In this document: piece by piece, positions 7,150 to 17,346 of the stretch
Layout of the letters: each line of letters opens with the position of its first letter
Position numbering within the stretch: the stretch's first letter is position 1
Assembly: GCF_030157465.1 (NCBI RefSeq)
Contig: NZ_JAOAUU010000103.1
Location: forward strand, 1 to 45,930
Length of the DNA stretch: 45,930 bases
Direction of reading: 5' to 3'
From: Zoogloea sp.
GTDB lineage: Bacteria; Pseudomonadota; Gammaproteobacteria; Burkholderiales; Rhodocyclaceae
Made by a program: the position numbers and the translations under genes
The notes under the pieces: generated by a model
Seen by the model: the letters and a program-made list of their open reading frames with translations, nothing else
Databases searched by the model: none
What the model was told of the DNA's origin: nothing

Positions 7150-8604
7150 ATGAAAGCTCTCGTCTCACGCACCCTCTACCTCATCCACCGCTGGCTCGGC
7201 ATTGCCACCTGCCTGCCGGTCCTGATGTGGTTCGTCTCCGGGCTGGTGATGCTCTACGTCCCCTTCCCTAAACTCACCGCGGAGGAACGCCTGCCCCACC
7301 TGGCACCGATTGCGGCCGAAGCCTTACGGTTCAGCCCGGCAGCGGCGCTAGCGGCCTGTCCGGGCAAGTTCCGCGGCGTTCGACTGGCGATGTCCGGCGC
7401 ACGTCCTGCCTACCATTTCATGCTCGACAGTGGCGCATGCAGCGTATGGGCCGATACGGGCGAGCCCCTGGGACCGGTGTCGCCGGAGGCTGCACGAGCA
7501 CAGGCCCGGGATTTTCTGGGCACCACCGATGTCGGCCCCGCCGAAGTCATCGAACGCGACCAATGGACGGTCTACGCCAGCTATAACGCCCACCGCCCCC
7601 TGTACAGGATCGCCGCGAACGATGCCGCCGACAGTGTGATTTACGTCTCCCCCCGCAGCGGCGAAGTGCTGCTCGACACCACCCGATTCGAACGCGGCTG
7701 GAACTGGATTGGCACCGTACTGCACTGGATCTACTTCACGCCACTGCGCAGCGGAGGCGATTCAGACACCTGGCGCTGGATCGTGATGGGGCTGTCCTTC
7801 CCGGCACTGCTGGCCGCCAGCAGCGGGCTGTGGCTGGGACTGACACGACTGCGTATCGTCAAACGCTACCCCCGCGGGCAAGTCACACCCTACCGGGGCA
7901 CGAAACGGTGGCACCACCTGCTCGGCCTCACTGCCGGTCTGTTCGCATTTACGTGGCTGCTCTCCGGCTGGCTGTCGGTTCACCCCTTCGGCCTGCTCAA
8001 ACTGAACGGCCTGCCGCCCGGGGCTGCGCGACAACTGGCTGGTGGGGCATTGCGCGCATCAGACGACCTGCCCCTGCTCAAACGCCAGCTCGCCCGAGCC
8101 CCGGAGGCGCGCGAAGCCGAGTGGTTCCGCTTCGGCGGCAGGGACTACCTGGAGATCGGTACGGACACCGTCAAACTGCGTTTCGACGACCAGGCTGCCG
8201 CCGCGGCGCCCATCCCTCCCGAAACCTTCGCGGCCGCCATTCAGTCAATAGAAAAGGCAGCCATCGCCAGCGCCGAACTGATCCACGCCGAAGACCTGTA
8301 TTACTACAGCCGCAGCACGCCGCGCGCCCTGCCGGTCGTGCGCATCCGCCTCGCCGATCCGGAAGAAACCACCTGGTATCTCGACCCAGCCACTGGCCGC
8401 ATCCTGCTGCGGGTGGACAACGCCAGCCGCGCCCATCGCTGGATCTTCAACGCGCTTCACCGCCTGGACTTCCCGCCCCTCGGCTACAGCTCCGCCTGGA
8501 CCACAGTGATCACGACGCTCTGCCTGCTGGGTGCGCTGCTGGCCGCCAGCGCCTGTGTTATCGGCTGGCGCCGCATCAAGCAGAAAAGAACTTCGCGCAG
8601 CTGA
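7150..8604 (+). CDS. PepSY-associated transmembrane protein
   Basis: A 484-residue inner-membrane protein of the PepSY_TM family, members of which are often linked to ferric-siderophore reduction and iron uptake. The sequence shows four hydrophobic segments: about 15-37 after the conserved LIHRWLG, about 215-236, about 258-280 after KRWHHLLGL, and about 455-475. A large periplasmic part lies between segments 1 and 2 and another between 3 and 4. I chose the ATG at 7150: CACAAT (7135-7140) lies just 9 nt upstream and no ribosome-binding site is visible, so the message may be leaderless. No TonB receptor or siderophore gene is nearby, so the substrate is open. Confidence 0.85.
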   Translation: MKALVSRTLYLIHRWLGIATCLPVLMWFVSGLVMLYVPFPKLTAEERLPHLAPIAAEALRFSPAAALAACPGKFRGVRLAMSGARPAYHFMLDSGACSVWADTGEPLGPVSPEAARAQARDFLGTTDVGPAEVIERDQWTVYASYNAHRPLYRIAANDAADSVIYVSPRSGEVLLDTTRFERGWNWIGTVLHWIYFTPLRSGGDSDTWRWIVMGLSFPALLAASSGLWLGLTRLRIVKRYPRGQVTPYRGTKRWHHLLGLTAGLFAFTWLLSGWLSVHPFGLLKLNGLPPGAARQLAGGALRASDDLPLLKRQLARAPEAREAEWFRFGGRDYLEIGTDTVKLRFDDQAAAAAPIPPETFAAAIQSIEKAAIASAELIHAEDLYYYSRSTPRALPVVRIRLADPEETTWYLDPATGRILLRVDNASRAHRWIFNALHRLDFPPLGYSSAWTTVITTLCLLGALLAASACVIGWRRIKQKRTSRS

Positions 8605-8728
8605 GCGATACGTCAAGGACGTGGATGCAGAGCCGATCGAAATGTGCGGCTCAAACAGCGAAGCGGGATTTAAAGAACGGGAAGCTGGAAATCGTCCCGG
8701 CTCAACGCCTTGACGTCCCCGCCAGGCC

Positions 8729-10114
8729 TCAGGCCCGGCGCCAGATCGTTCCCTGCGGCGTATCTTCGAGAGCGATGCCGTCGGCCAGCAACTCGGCGCG
8801 CAGACGGTCGGCCTCGGCAAAATTACGGGCTCTCTTGGCTTCGATACGCGCGGCGATCCTTGCTTCGATGCTGGCCGTTTCTTCGTCGCCACCGGCTTCA
8901 ACGCCCCCTTGCAGGAAAGCCTGCGGATCCTGCTCAAGCAAGCCCAGCACCTGGCCAAGCGCCTTGAGCTGGGCCGCAGCCTGAGCCGACTGATCGCGGT
9001 TCACTTCGTTGGCCAGATCGAACAACACCGCAACGGCCTCGGCCGTATTGAAGTCGTCGTCCATCGCCAGCTTGAAACGGGCCGCCATCGGCGCGGACCA
9101 ATCCACGTCGGCGGCGCCCACCGGCGGCACGTTGCGCAGGGCGGTGTATAGACGCGACAGCGCATGGCGGGCATCCACCAGATGGGCGTCGGAATAATTC
9201 AGCGGGCTGCGGTAATGGGCACGCAGAATGAAGAAACGCACCACCTCGGGCGCGTACTCCTTGAGCACGTCACGAATGGTGAAGAAGTTGCCGAGACTCT
9301 TCGACATCTTCTCGTCATCCACGCGCACGAAACCGTTGTGCATCCAGTAATTGACGAAGGAACATTGATGGGCCCCTTCGCTCTGGGCGATCTCGTTCTC
9401 GTGATGCGGAAACTGCAGATCTGCCCCGCCACCGTGAATGTCGAAGTGATCGCCAAGCAGCTCGGAACTCATCGCCGAGCACTCGATGTGCCAGCCCGGG
9501 CGGCCAGCCCCCCAGGGAGACGCCCATTTCACTTCGTCGGGCTCTTCCGGACGGGCGTGCTTCCACAACACAAAATCCAGCGGATCGTGCTTGCCACCCG
9601 CCACCTCGACACGCTCGCCGGCACGCAGCTCGTCCACGGATTTGCCTGACAGCTTGCCGTAGCCCTCGAACTTGCGTACCGCGTAACACATGTCTTCATT
9701 GGCGGCCTTGTAGGCCAGGCCGTTGTCCACCAGATTACCGATCAGCTTCTGCATCGATTCGACAAACTCGGTAGCCCTCGGCTCATGATCCGGCCGCAGC
9801 ACTCCCAGCGCATCGGCGTCTTCGTGCATCGCAGCAATGAAGCGGTCGGTCAGCGCGCGGATGCTTTCGCCGTTCTCACCGGCACGCTTGATGATTTTGT
9901 CGTCGATGTCGGTGATGTTCCGCACATAAGTGACGTTATAGCTGCTGGCCCGCAACCAGCGCGCAACCATGTCAAAAACCACCATCACCCGCGCGTGGCC
10001 CAGGTGACAGTAATCATAAACGGTCATCCCGCAAACATACATGCGCACCTTGCCGGGCTCGATGGGGGTGAACTGCTCCTTTTTTCGCGAAAGGGAGTTA
10101 TGAATTTTCAACAT
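8729..10114 (-). CDS. cysS: Cysteinyl-tRNA synthetase
   Basis: CysS charges tRNA-Cys in the cytoplasm. The 461-residue length is standard. Zinc ligands Cys28, Cys212 and the FPHHENE histidine (237/238) are present, as are the class I signatures HLGH (37-40, the HIGH motif) and KMSKS (269-273). The start [18 protein letters not shown] is the typical N-terminus. The gene is divergent from the TPR gene across a 211-nt gap. The 124-nt gap at its 3' side (8605-8728), facing the PepSY gene, holds nothing I can assign. Confidence 0.98.
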   Translation of the reverse strand: MLKIHNSLSRKKEQFTPIEPGKVRMYVCGMTVYDYCHLGHARVMVVFDMVARWLRASSYNVTYVRNITDIDDKIIKRAGENGESIRALTDRFIAAMHEDADALGVLRPDHEPRATEFVESMQKLIGNLVDNGLAYKAANEDMCYAVRKFEGYGKLSGKSVDELRAGERVEVAGGKHDPLDFVLWKHARPEEPDEVKWASPWGAGRPGWHIECSAMSSELLGDHFDIHGGGADLQFPHHENEIAQSEGAHQCSFVNYWMHNGFVRVDDEKMSKSLGNFFTIRDVLKEYAPEVVRFFILRAHYRSPLNYSDAHLVDARHALSRLYTALRNVPPVGAADVDWSAPMAARFKLAMDDDFNTAEAVAVLFDLANEVNRDQSAQAAAQLKALGQVLGLLEQDPQAFLQGGVEAGGDEETASIEARIAARIEAKRARNFAEADRLRAELLADGIALEDTPQGTIWRRA

Positions 10115-10251
10115 GAGAAAGACCGCAATGAAACCGAATGGGAAGAGGGGAATTCACGGAAAACTGCCGGAGGAGAACCCTGACTGGCTCGCGGACGCCG
10201 CCGCCGACAGAGAATCGGGGAACGCACATGGCCGGCAGCGGAGCTTCTTGA

Positions 10252-10257
10252 TAAAAT
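10252..10257 (+). promoter_or_regulatory. Putative -10 (TAAAAT) of the TPR gene
   Basis: GATAAAATGGC lies 69 nt before the TPR start in the cysS-TPR divergent gap. It is the same pattern as at 4295-4302. Confidence 0.45.
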
Positions 10258-10325
10258 GGCTCTCTTGTCATCAACCCATCCCCACGAGACCCCGCGTGCC
10301 TGCGTACGCCGGCGAATCATATCAC

Positions 10326-11504
10326 ATGTCAAAACGTGCCCTGGCCGTATCCCTGCTACTCGCAAGCCTGCTCTGCAGCCCCGTCCGGGCTGACTCCCTC
10401 CAGGATCTGCAATCCCTTGTAAAACAGGGGCAGCTGACACAGGCCCTCGAAAAAGCCGACCAGCTTCTCGCCGCCAAGCCGCGGGATGCCCAGGTGCGCT
10501 TTCTGAAGGGCGTCGTACTGTCTGAGCTCAACCGGGGCAGCGAAGCAGTCGCGGTTTTCCAGAAGCTCACCGAGGACTACCCCGAACTGCCCGAGCCTTA
10601 CAACAACCTGGCCGTGCTCTACGCCCAGCAACGTCAGTACGACAAGGCACGTAGCGCACTCGAAATGGCGATCCGCACCCATCCGAGCTACGCCACCGCC
10701 CACGAAAACCTCGGCGACATCTACGCCCGTCTGGCCAGCCAGGCCTACGACAAGGCCCTGGCCCTGGACTCGTCCAATGCGGCAGCCCAGAACAAGCTGG
10801 CGATGATCCGCGAAATGATGAGCGTCACCGGCAAGACGGTTCGCCCGGCTGCAGTGGCCAGCGCCGCACCCGCCGCCCGGACGCAGCCTCCCGCTGCACC
10901 CGCCCCCGCCGCAGCTCCGGCCGTGATCGCAGCAGCCAAGCCCGTTGCGCCGCCGCCAGTAGCTGCCGCACCGGCGCCGAAGCCGGCAATCCCGCCAGTC
11001 GCAATGGCCCCGGTTGCGGCTGCACCTGCAGCAGCCAAACCCGCAGCACCTGCTGCGCCTTCTGCCAAGCCGGTTACCGCGCCGCCGGCGCCCGCTGCAG
11101 CCGCACCGGCAGAGCTCAAGCCCACCGCCAAACGTCCCGAGCCGAAAGACGAGACGCCACAACAGGCAGCCGCCATCGCCAAAGCGGTCCAGAGCTGGGC
11201 CGGCGCGTGGTCGAAGAAAGACGTGAAATCCTACCTGGGCCACTACGCCAAGGATTTTGAGCCGCCCAAGGGCCTGAACCGCAAAACCTGGGAAGAGGAG
11301 CGCAGTGCCCGCCTGACCAAGCCCGGCAACATCGAAGTTGATCTCGAAAACGTCAAGGTCGTCAGCGTATCGGGCGATCGCGCCACCGTGAAACTCCGGC
11401 AGCACTATCGCTCTGCCAACTTGTCCACCTCATCGAACAAGACACTCGGTCTTGTCCTGCAGGATGGCAAATGGGTGATTCAACAGGAGCGGGTTGGCGG
11501 TTGA
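10326..11504 (+). CDS. Exported TPR protein with NTF2-like C-terminal domain
   Basis: A 392-residue periplasmic or envelope protein. A signal peptide (1-22, cut after PVRA) is followed by tetratricopeptide repeats at about 25-165, where YNNLAVLYAQQRQYDKARSA is a clear TPR, then about 90 residues rich in Ala and Pro (173-265) and a C-terminal NTF2/SnoaL-like domain from about 270 (WAGAWSKKDVKSYLGHYAKDF onward). The following L,D-transpeptidase gene has the same C-terminal domain and starts within this gene's stop codon (TGATG), so the two are almost certainly cotranslated and work together at the cell wall. I chose the ATG at 10326 because the signal peptide starts there. Confidence 0.85.
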   Translation: MSKRALAVSLLLASLLCSPVRADSLQDLQSLVKQGQLTQALEKADQLLAAKPRDAQVRFLKGVVLSELNRGSEAVAVFQKLTEDYPELPEPYNNLAVLYAQQRQYDKARSALEMAIRTHPSYATAHENLGDIYARLASQAYDKALALDSSNAAAQNKLAMIREMMSVTGKTVRPAAVASAAPAARTQPPAAPAPAAAPAVIAAAKPVAPPPVAAAPAPKPAIPPVAMAPVAAAPAAAKPAAPAAPSAKPVTAPPAPAAAAPAELKPTAKRPEPKDETPQQAAAIAKAVQSWAGAWSKKDVKSYLGHYAKDFEPPKGLNRKTWEEERSARLTKPGNIEVDLENVKVVSVSGDRATVKLRQHYRSANLSTSSNKTLGLVLQDGKWVIQQERVGG

Positions 11505-12700
11505 TGTATCAATTGCTGCGTGCATTGCTCGGAGGGCTTGCGCTGCTGCTGGCGTGCGGCCCTCTCATGGCTCTCGATGCCGAGGTTTCTCGTGTGCCGG
11601 GTGGCGACGCGGACGCCGCCCTCGGCGCCGTCTTCAAGGACATCGAACAAAGCCGGCTCGGCAGCGCGCTCGAGAAAGTCGACGCGCTGCTCGTCGGCTA
11701 TCCGAATTTCCGCCTCGCCCACCTGATTCGCGGCGACCTGTTGCTCGCCCGCACGCGCCCCCTCGTTTCTTTCGGAAACCCGCAGGATGCTCCGGCCGAC
11801 AAGCTTGCCGACCTGAGGGAAGAGGCCGTCGCCCGGCTCAAGGCGTACCGCAACCGGCCGCCCAGCAACTACGTGCCCCGCTACCTGCTCCAGATGGAGC
11901 CAGAGCAAAAATACGCGATCGTCGTCGACACCCAGCGCTCACGACTCTACATCTACCAGAACGACAACGGCCGGCCGCGCTTCGTAGCCGACTACTACAT
12001 CACCCACGGCAAGCTCGGCGCCGAAAAGGCCCGCGAAGGCGACAAGCGCACCCCTGTCGGCGTCTATCATGTCACCGCCAATCTGCCCCGGCAGAAACTC
12101 TCCGACTTCTACGGCAGCGGCGCCTTTCCGATCAGCTATCCCAACGAATGGGATCGCCAGCAGGGGCGAGATGGCCATGGAATCTGGCTGCATGGCACGC
12201 CCAGCGACACCTACTCCCGCCCGCCCCGCGCCTCGGATGGATGCGTGGTTCTGACCAACCGGGATCTGGATGCCCTTTCCAGTTATCTGCAGATCGGCCT
12301 CACCCCGGTCATCATCAGCAACACCATCGAATGGCTCAGCGTTGACGACTGGGCCAGCGAGCGCAAATCACTCAACCGCCAGATCGAAGACTGGCGCAAG
12401 GACTGGGAGAGCCGCGACGTTGATCGCTACCTCGCCCACTACTCCAAAAACTTCCGCAACAGCGAAGGCGGCTACGAACAGTGGGCCCGGCAGAAGCGCC
12501 TTGTTACCGCCAGCAAGAACTGGGTCAAGGTCGACCTCGGCAAGCTCAGCGTCTTCCGCAGCCCCGGCAAACAGGATCTGATCGTCGTTACCTTCGAGCA
12601 GGACTATCGAAGCAACAATCTTTCCAATGTCCTCAAGAAGCGCCAATACTGGCTCAAGGAAGGCGGCCGCTGGAAAATCGTTTACGAGGGCTTCGCCTGA
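11504..12700 (+). CDS. L,D-transpeptidase (YkuD) with NTF2-like C-terminal domain
   Basis: A 398-residue exported enzyme. A signal peptide (about 1-23) and a TPR-like helical region (to about 120) lead to a YkuD catalytic domain at about 136-262 with HGTP (His230) and SDGCVVL, whose Cys247 is the nucleophile. From about 275 a domain like the C-terminus of the preceding protein follows: WRKDWESRDVDRYLAHYSKNF aligns with WAGAWSKKDVKSYLGHYAKDF. The family makes 3-3 crosslinks in peptidoglycan or attaches or removes proteins; the arrangement with an NTF2-like domain resembles Cds6-type proteins. The exact reaction is not readable from sequence. The ATG shares one base with the upstream stop. Confidence 0.9.
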   Translation: MYQLLRALLGGLALLLACGPLMALDAEVSRVPGGDADAALGAVFKDIEQSRLGSALEKVDALLVGYPNFRLAHLIRGDLLLARTRPLVSFGNPQDAPADKLADLREEAVARLKAYRNRPPSNYVPRYLLQMEPEQKYAIVVDTQRSRLYIYQNDNGRPRFVADYYITHGKLGAEKAREGDKRTPVGVYHVTANLPRQKLSDFYGSGAFPISYPNEWDRQQGRDGHGIWLHGTPSDTYSRPPRASDGCVVLTNRDLDALSSYLQIGLTPVIISNTIEWLSVDDWASERKSLNRQIEDWRKDWESRDVDRYLAHYSKNFRNSEGGYEQWARQKRLVTASKNWVKVDLGKLSVFRSPGKQDLIVVTFEQDYRSNNLSNVLKKRQYWLKEGGRWKIVYEGFA

Positions 12701-12747
12701 CAAAGCCTCGCCCCCGATGCACCCTCAAACCCGCACCAGGACATCCC

Positions 12748-13317
12748 ATGAAGAAGATCCTTCTTGCCCTCACCCTTGCCGGCCAGGCATTGATCGCCGC
12801 CGCCGCCAATCCCCAGGTTGAACTGAACACAAGCGCCGGTACCATCGTGCTCGAGCTTTACCCGGAAAAGGCCCCGAAAACCGTAGCCAACTTCCTCGAG
12901 TACGTAAAAAGCGGCTTCTATGACGGGCTGGTTTTCCATCGTGTGATCGACGGCTTCATGATCCAGGGTGGCGGCATGAACGCCAAGCTGGAAGAGAAAC
13001 AAACCCGGCCCCCCATCGAGAACGAAGCAAAGAACGGCCTCAAGAACGATGCTGGCACCATTGCCATGGCCCGCACCCAGAACCCCCATTCGGCCTCGGC
13101 CCAGTTCTTCATCAACCTCGAGGACAACCGCTCGCTCAACTACCCGTCACCTGACGGCTGGGGCTATGCAGTCTTCGGCAAGGTCACCGGCGGCATGGAT
13201 GTCGTCCGCAAGATCGGCAAGGAGCCGACCACCACCCGCGGTTACCAGCGCGACGTTCCGGCAACCCCGATCCTGATCCAGTCGGCACGCCAGCTGCCCG
13301 AAAAATCCGCCAAATAA
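12748..13317 (+). CDS. ppiA: Periplasmic peptidyl-prolyl isomerase (cyclophilin A)
   Basis: A 189-residue cyclophilin with a signal peptide ([20 protein letters not shown], about 1-20) that sends it to the periplasm, where it catalyses proline cis-trans isomerisation during folding. Catalytic-core motifs [34 protein letters not shown] and WGYAVFGKV are intact. AGGA lies before the ATG. It is followed 29 nt later by a signal-less paralogue of very similar sequence, which suggests a tandem duplication that supplied both compartments. Confidence 0.95.
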   Translation: MKKILLALTLAGQALIAAAANPQVELNTSAGTIVLELYPEKAPKTVANFLEYVKSGFYDGLVFHRVIDGFMIQGGGMNAKLEEKQTRPPIENEAKNGLKNDAGTIAMARTQNPHSASAQFFINLEDNRSLNYPSPDGWGYAVFGKVTGGMDVVRKIGKEPTTTRGYQRDVPATPILIQSARQLPEKSAK

Positions 13318-13346
13318 AACCCACCCACATCCCACAGGAGAACACC

Positions 13347-13841
13347 ATGGCAGTCAAACTCATCACCAATCACGGCGACATCGTCATCGAACTGGATGCC
13401 GAAAAAGCGCCCGAATCCGCCAAGAACTTCATCTCCTACGTTGAAGCCGGCCACTACAACAACACGGTTTTCCACCGCGTGATCAACGGCTTCATGATCC
13501 AGGGCGGCGGTTTCGAGCCCGGCATGAAACAAAAGCCCACCGGCGCCCCGATCAAGAACGAAGCCGACAACGGCCTCAAGAACGAAGCGGGCACCATCGC
13601 CATGGCGCGCACCCAGGATCCCAACTCAGCCACCGCCCAGTTCTTCATCAACGTGGCCGACAACGACTTCCTCAACTACCGCTCCCCCGACGTGCAAGGC
13701 TGGGGCTACTGCGTCTTCGGCCGCGTCAGCGAAGGCATGGACGTTGTGAACAAGATCAAGAGCGTCAAGACCGGCACCAGCGGCTTCCACCAGGACGTGC
13801 CGAAGGAAGACGTGATCATCCAGCGCGCTGAAGTCATCTAA
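13347..13841 (+). CDS. ppiB: Cytoplasmic peptidyl-prolyl isomerase (cyclophilin B)
   Basis: A 164-residue cyclophilin without signal peptide, the cytoplasmic counterpart of the preceding gene. It has [34 protein letters not shown] and WGYCVFGRV, all needed for isomerase activity. CAGGAG lies 8 nt before the start. lpxH follows 28 nt downstream and is probably in the same transcript. Confidence 0.96.
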   Translation: MAVKLITNHGDIVIELDAEKAPESAKNFISYVEAGHYNNTVFHRVINGFMIQGGGFEPGMKQKPTGAPIKNEADNGLKNEAGTIAMARTQDPNSATAQFFINVADNDFLNYRSPDVQGWGYCVFGRVSEGMDVVNKIKSVKTGTSGFHQDVPKEDVIIQRAEVI

Positions 13842-13869
13842 GCAGCACGCAAAAAGGGGCGACCGGCGC

Positions 13870-14607
13870 ATGCAAATCCACTTCATTTCCGATCTGCATC
13901 TGTGTGCCGATCGCCCGGCACTTACCGCGGTTTTCGAGCGCTACCTCGCCGGCCCCGCCCGGGCGGCCAAGCGCCTCTACATCCTAGGCGACCTCTTCGA
14001 ATACTGGGCCGGAGACGACGACGTCGACGACCCGCTCGCGGCCCTTGTCGCCAGCCGGATCAAAGCCCTTGCCGAAGCCGGCTGCAACGTCTTTTTCATG
14101 CCCGGCAACCGCGACTTCCTGCTCGGCACCGACTTTGCCGGGCGCGCCAGTCTCGAAATCCTGCCCGAGCCCACGCTGATCATGCTGGATGAGCAGCCCG
14201 CCGTGCTGTGTCACGGCGACAGCCTGTGCACCGACGACATCGCCTACCAGGCCTTCCGCAACCAGGTTCGCAATCCGGCCTGGCAAGCCCAGTTCCTCAC
14301 CCAGCCGCTCGCCGTGCGCAAGCAGATCATTGCGGGCGTACGCATGAAGAGCGAAGAAGCAAAGTCGGAAAAAGCCGCGGCCATCATGGACGTGAACACC
14401 ACCGCCGTCACCGCCCTGCTCCGCGAGAACGGTTTTCCCCGTCTGATCCACGGCCATACCCACCGACCAGCCGAGCATTCTCTGAACGTGGAAGGTCACG
14501 TCTGCGAGCGTTGGGTGCTCGCCGACTGGCGTGAAGAAAACGGGGAAGCGAAAGGAGAGGTGCTGGTGTGGGCTGACGGAAAACTCTCCCGCCAGCCCCT
14601 TTACTGA
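13870..14607 (+). CDS. lpxH: UDP-2,3-diacylglucosamine diphosphatase
   Basis: LpxH hydrolyses UDP-2,3-diacylglucosamine to lipid X at the cytoplasmic face of the inner membrane, the fourth step of lipid A synthesis. The 245-residue metallophosphoesterase has the ISDLHL (Asp8, His10), LGDLFEYWAGDD, MPGNRDF and HGHTHRP metal-binding motifs. Location after ppiB is common in proteobacteria. A weak hairpin with a short T run (14607-14624) separates it from the convergent metZ. Confidence 0.96.
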   Translation: MQIHFISDLHLCADRPALTAVFERYLAGPARAAKRLYILGDLFEYWAGDDDVDDPLAALVASRIKALAEAGCNVFFMPGNRDFLLGTDFAGRASLEILPEPTLIMLDEQPAVLCHGDSLCTDDIAYQAFRNQVRNPAWQAQFLTQPLAVRKQIIAGVRMKSEEAKSEKAAAIMDVNTTAVTALLRENGFPRLIHGHTHRPAEHSLNVEGHVCERWVLADWREENGEAKGEVLVWADGKLSRQPLY

Positions 14608-14624
14608 ACCCGCCGAGGCGGTTT
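14607..14624. terminator. Weak hairpin between convergent lpxH and metZ
   Basis: AACCcGC and GCGGTT can pair around CGAG, followed by TT and AAA. The stem is short and has a bulge, so terminator function is only possible. Confidence 0.3.
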
Positions 14625-15810
14625 AAAGCATCGCTAGACCGCGGGCCAGATCGACCTTCAGGTCTTCGATCGACTCCAGGCCTACCGCAACGCGCAGCAG
14701 GCTCTCGCGGATTCCTGCTGCTTCGCGAGCTTCGGGCGAAATCCGGCCGTGGGTGGTGGAAGCCGGATGCGTCAGCGTCGTCTTGGTATCGCCGAGGTTG
14801 GCGGTGATCGACACGACGCGGGTCGCATCCACCACTTTCCAGGCTTCCTCACGGCCGCCCGTCACTTCAAAACTGACAATCGCCCCGCCGCTGCTCTGCT
14901 GGCGAAGCGCCAGTTCGTACTGCGGATGGGAAGGCAGCCCCGGGTAATGAACCCGTGCCACCTGCGGCTGGGCCTCCAGCCAGGTGGCAAGTTCAAGGGC
15001 GCCGGCCGACTGGGCGGCCATGCGGATCTTCAAGGTTTCAAGACCCTTCAGGATGATCCACGCATTAAACGGCGAAATGCACGGCCCGGCAGTGCGCAAG
15101 AACTTCAGCACTTCGTCTACCAGCACCTTGCTGCCACACACCGCGCCGCCAAGCACCCGCCCCTGACCGTCGAGATACTTGGTGGCCGAGTGGATTACCA
15201 GATCGGCACCAAACTTGAGCGGTTGCTGCAGAGCGGGCGAGCAGAAGCAGTTATCGACCGCCAGCAGCGCCTTCGCCTCGTGGGCGATGGCGGCCACTGC
15301 GGCGATATCCACCAGCTCGGTCAGCGGATTCGAAGGCGACTCGACGAAGAACAACTTGGTGTTCGGCGTAACGGCCGCCCGGTATGCATCCAGGTCAGTG
15401 GCCGCCACAAAGGTGGTGACGATGCCGAAACGCGACAGGATGTTGCCGAACAACTGCTGGGTTGCGCCAAAAAGCCCGCGAGAGGCAATCACGTGATCAC
15501 CGGCACTCAGTAGCGCCATCACCGTGGACAGAATCGCGGCCATGCCGGAAGCCGTCGCCACGCAGGCTTCGGCACCTTCAAGCGCCGCGAGGCGCTGCTG
15601 CATGGCGGTGACGGTCGGGTTCGTGAAGCGGGCGTAAACATTGCCCTCCTGCTCACCCGAGAAACGCGCGGCCGCCTCGGCCGCACTACCAAACACGAAA
15701 CTCGACGTGAGGTAGAGCGCCTCGGAGTGCTCGTTGAACTGGCTGCGCTCGATCCCCGCCCGTACTGCCAGCGTGTCCATGCTCAGACCGCTGATGGGAT
15801 TGGTACTCAA
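14623..15810 (-). CDS. metZ: O-succinylhomoserine sulfhydrylase
   Basis: A 395-residue PLP enzyme of the Cys/Met metabolism family that makes homocysteine directly from O-succinylhomoserine and sulfide. The PLP lysine is Lys211 in [11 protein letters not shown], and the cofactor-binding SGMAAI is at about 88-93. Methionine supply by direct sulfhydrylation with MetZ next to purF is typical of beta- and gammaproteobacteria. The start is probably TTG at 15810: GGAG lies 7 nt before it and family members need about ten residues ahead of MDTLAVRAG, although an ATG exists at 15780. The TTG overlaps the purF stop (TTGA), implying coupling. Confidence 0.95.
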   Translation of the reverse strand: MSTNPISGLSMDTLAVRAGIERSQFNEHSEALYLTSSFVFGSAAEAAARFSGEQEGNVYARFTNPTVTAMQQRLAALEGAEACVATASGMAAILSTVMALLSAGDHVIASRGLFGATQQLFGNILSRFGIVTTFVAATDLDAYRAAVTPNTKLFFVESPSNPLTELVDIAAVAAIAHEAKALLAVDNCFCSPALQQPLKFGADLVIHSATKYLDGQGRVLGGAVCGSKVLVDEVLKFLRTAGPCISPFNAWIILKGLETLKIRMAAQSAGALELATWLEAQPQVARVHYPGLPSHPQYELALRQQSSGGAIVSFEVTGGREEAWKVVDATRVVSITANLGDTKTTLTHPASTTHGRISPEAREAAGIRESLLRVAVGLESIEDLKVDLARGLAML

Positions 15811-17336
15811 CTTTCGCTCCGTGAAATGAGGTTCAGATCAAGCTGGCCCGGCGCCTCTTCCGACTCCGACTTGCTGGCTGCGTCGTTACGCTGGTTTTCG
15901 ACGCCGGAAAGGTACTCCGGGGTCACGTCACCCGTGACATAGAAGCCGTCGAAACACGAGGTTTCGAAAACCGTGATGGCCGGGTTGATCGCCTGCACCG
16001 CCGCCTTGAGGTCGTCCAGATCCTGGTAGATCAGCGCGTCGGCACCGATCTCGCGGCAGATCTCCTCTTCGTTGCGGGTGCCAGCAATAAGCTCGTTCTT
16101 GGTCGGCATGTCGATGCCGTAGACGTTGGCATAGCGCACCGGGGGCGCAGCCGATGCCATGTACACCTTGGTTGCTCCAGCATCGCGGGCCATTTGCACG
16201 ATCTCCCGGCTGGTCGTACCACGCACGATGGAATCATCCACCAGCAATACGGCCTTGCCCTTGAACTCCTGATGGATCGTGTTGAGTTTCTGGCGCACGG
16301 ATTTCTTGCGGATCGCCTGGCCCGGCATGATGAAGGTGCGACCGATGTAGCGGTTCTTGACGAAGCCTTCGCGATAAGGTGCGTTCAGGTGATGGGCCAT
16401 TTCCATCGCCGACGGACGGCTCGAATCGGGAATCGGAATCACCACGTCGATCTTCAGGTGCGGCATGGTTGCGCGCAGCTTGCGGGCGAGGAACTCGCCC
16501 ATCTTGATGCGCGCGTCGTACACCGAGATGCCGTCGATCAGTGAATCCGGACGAGCCAGGTAAACGAATTCGAACATGCACGGCGCGTGCACCGTGTGGG
16601 TTGCACACTGGCGGCTGTGGAAGCGGCCTTCGGTATCGATCAGGATTGCCTCACCTGGGGCCACATCGCGCACCAGCTTGAAACCCATCACGTCAAGGGC
16701 GACGCTCTCGGAAGCCACCAGCCACTCGGTGCCGTTCGGCGTGTCGTGGCGACCGATGACCAGCGGACGGATGCCGTACGGGTCGCGGAAGGCCACGAGG
16801 CCGGTTCCGGAGATCATGGCCACGGCGGCATAGGCTCCACGGCAGCGGCGATGCACACCGGCGACTGCGGTAAAGACCGTTTCTTCATCAAGGCGGAAGC
16901 TCTTGGCTGCAGCCTGAAGCTCATGGGCCAGTACGTTGAGCAGCACTTCGGAGTCGGAATTGGTGTTGATGTGCCGAAGATCGGACAAGAACATCTCCCG
17001 CTTCAGCTCTTCCGAATTCGTCAGATTGCCGTTGTGGGCAAGCATCAGCCCGAACGGAGAGTTCACATAAAAAGGCTGCGCTTCGGCCGCCGCGGACGCC
17101 GAGCCGGCCGTCGGGTAGCGCACGTGGGCAATGCCCCAGTTGCCGGGCAGATCGCGCATGTTGCGAGTGCGGAACACATCGCGCACGAGCCCTGAGCCCT
17201 TGTGCATGTGGAAACGCCCACTTTCCGCCGTCGCAATACCCGCTGCGTCCTGCCCCCGGTGCTGAAGCACCTGCAGGCCGTCATAAAGAAGCTGATTGAC
17301 GGGTGTCGTCGCTACTACGCCCAGAATCCCACACAT
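15807..17336 (-). CDS. purF: Amidophosphoribosyltransferase
   Basis: PurF catalyses the first committed step of purine synthesis, transferring glutamine amide nitrogen to PRPP. The 509-residue protein has the catalytic Cys2 exposed after Met removal (MCGILGVV), the class II glutaminase motifs [10 protein letters not shown] and AHNGNLTN, and the PRPP loop [14 protein letters not shown]. It ends within the metZ start and begins 10 nt after cvpA, the classical cvpA-purF order. Confidence 0.98.
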   Translation of the reverse strand: MCGILGVVATTPVNQLLYDGLQVLQHRGQDAAGIATAESGRFHMHKGSGLVRDVFRTRNMRDLPGNWGIAHVRYPTAGSASAAAEAQPFYVNSPFGLMLAHNGNLTNSEELKREMFLSDLRHINTNSDSEVLLNVLAHELQAAAKSFRLDEETVFTAVAGVHRRCRGAYAAVAMISGTGLVAFRDPYGIRPLVIGRHDTPNGTEWLVASESVALDVMGFKLVRDVAPGEAILIDTEGRFHSRQCATHTVHAPCMFEFVYLARPDSLIDGISVYDARIKMGEFLARKLRATMPHLKIDVVIPIPDSSRPSAMEMAHHLNAPYREGFVKNRYIGRTFIMPGQAIRKKSVRQKLNTIHQEFKGKAVLLVDDSIVRGTTSREIVQMARDAGATKVYMASAAPPVRYANVYGIDMPTKNELIAGTRNEEEICREIGADALIYQDLDDLKAAVQAINPAITVFETSCFDGFYVTGDVTPEYLSGVENQRNDAASKSESEEAPGQLDLNLISRSES

Positions 17337-17346
17337 TTCAAACCAC

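Noticed and set aside
10356-11405. A 349-codon minus-strand frame opposite the TPR gene
   Set aside because: Arises from the Ala/Pro-rich linker and GC bias; its Gly/Arg/Cys-rich translation is typical of antisense to such linkers.
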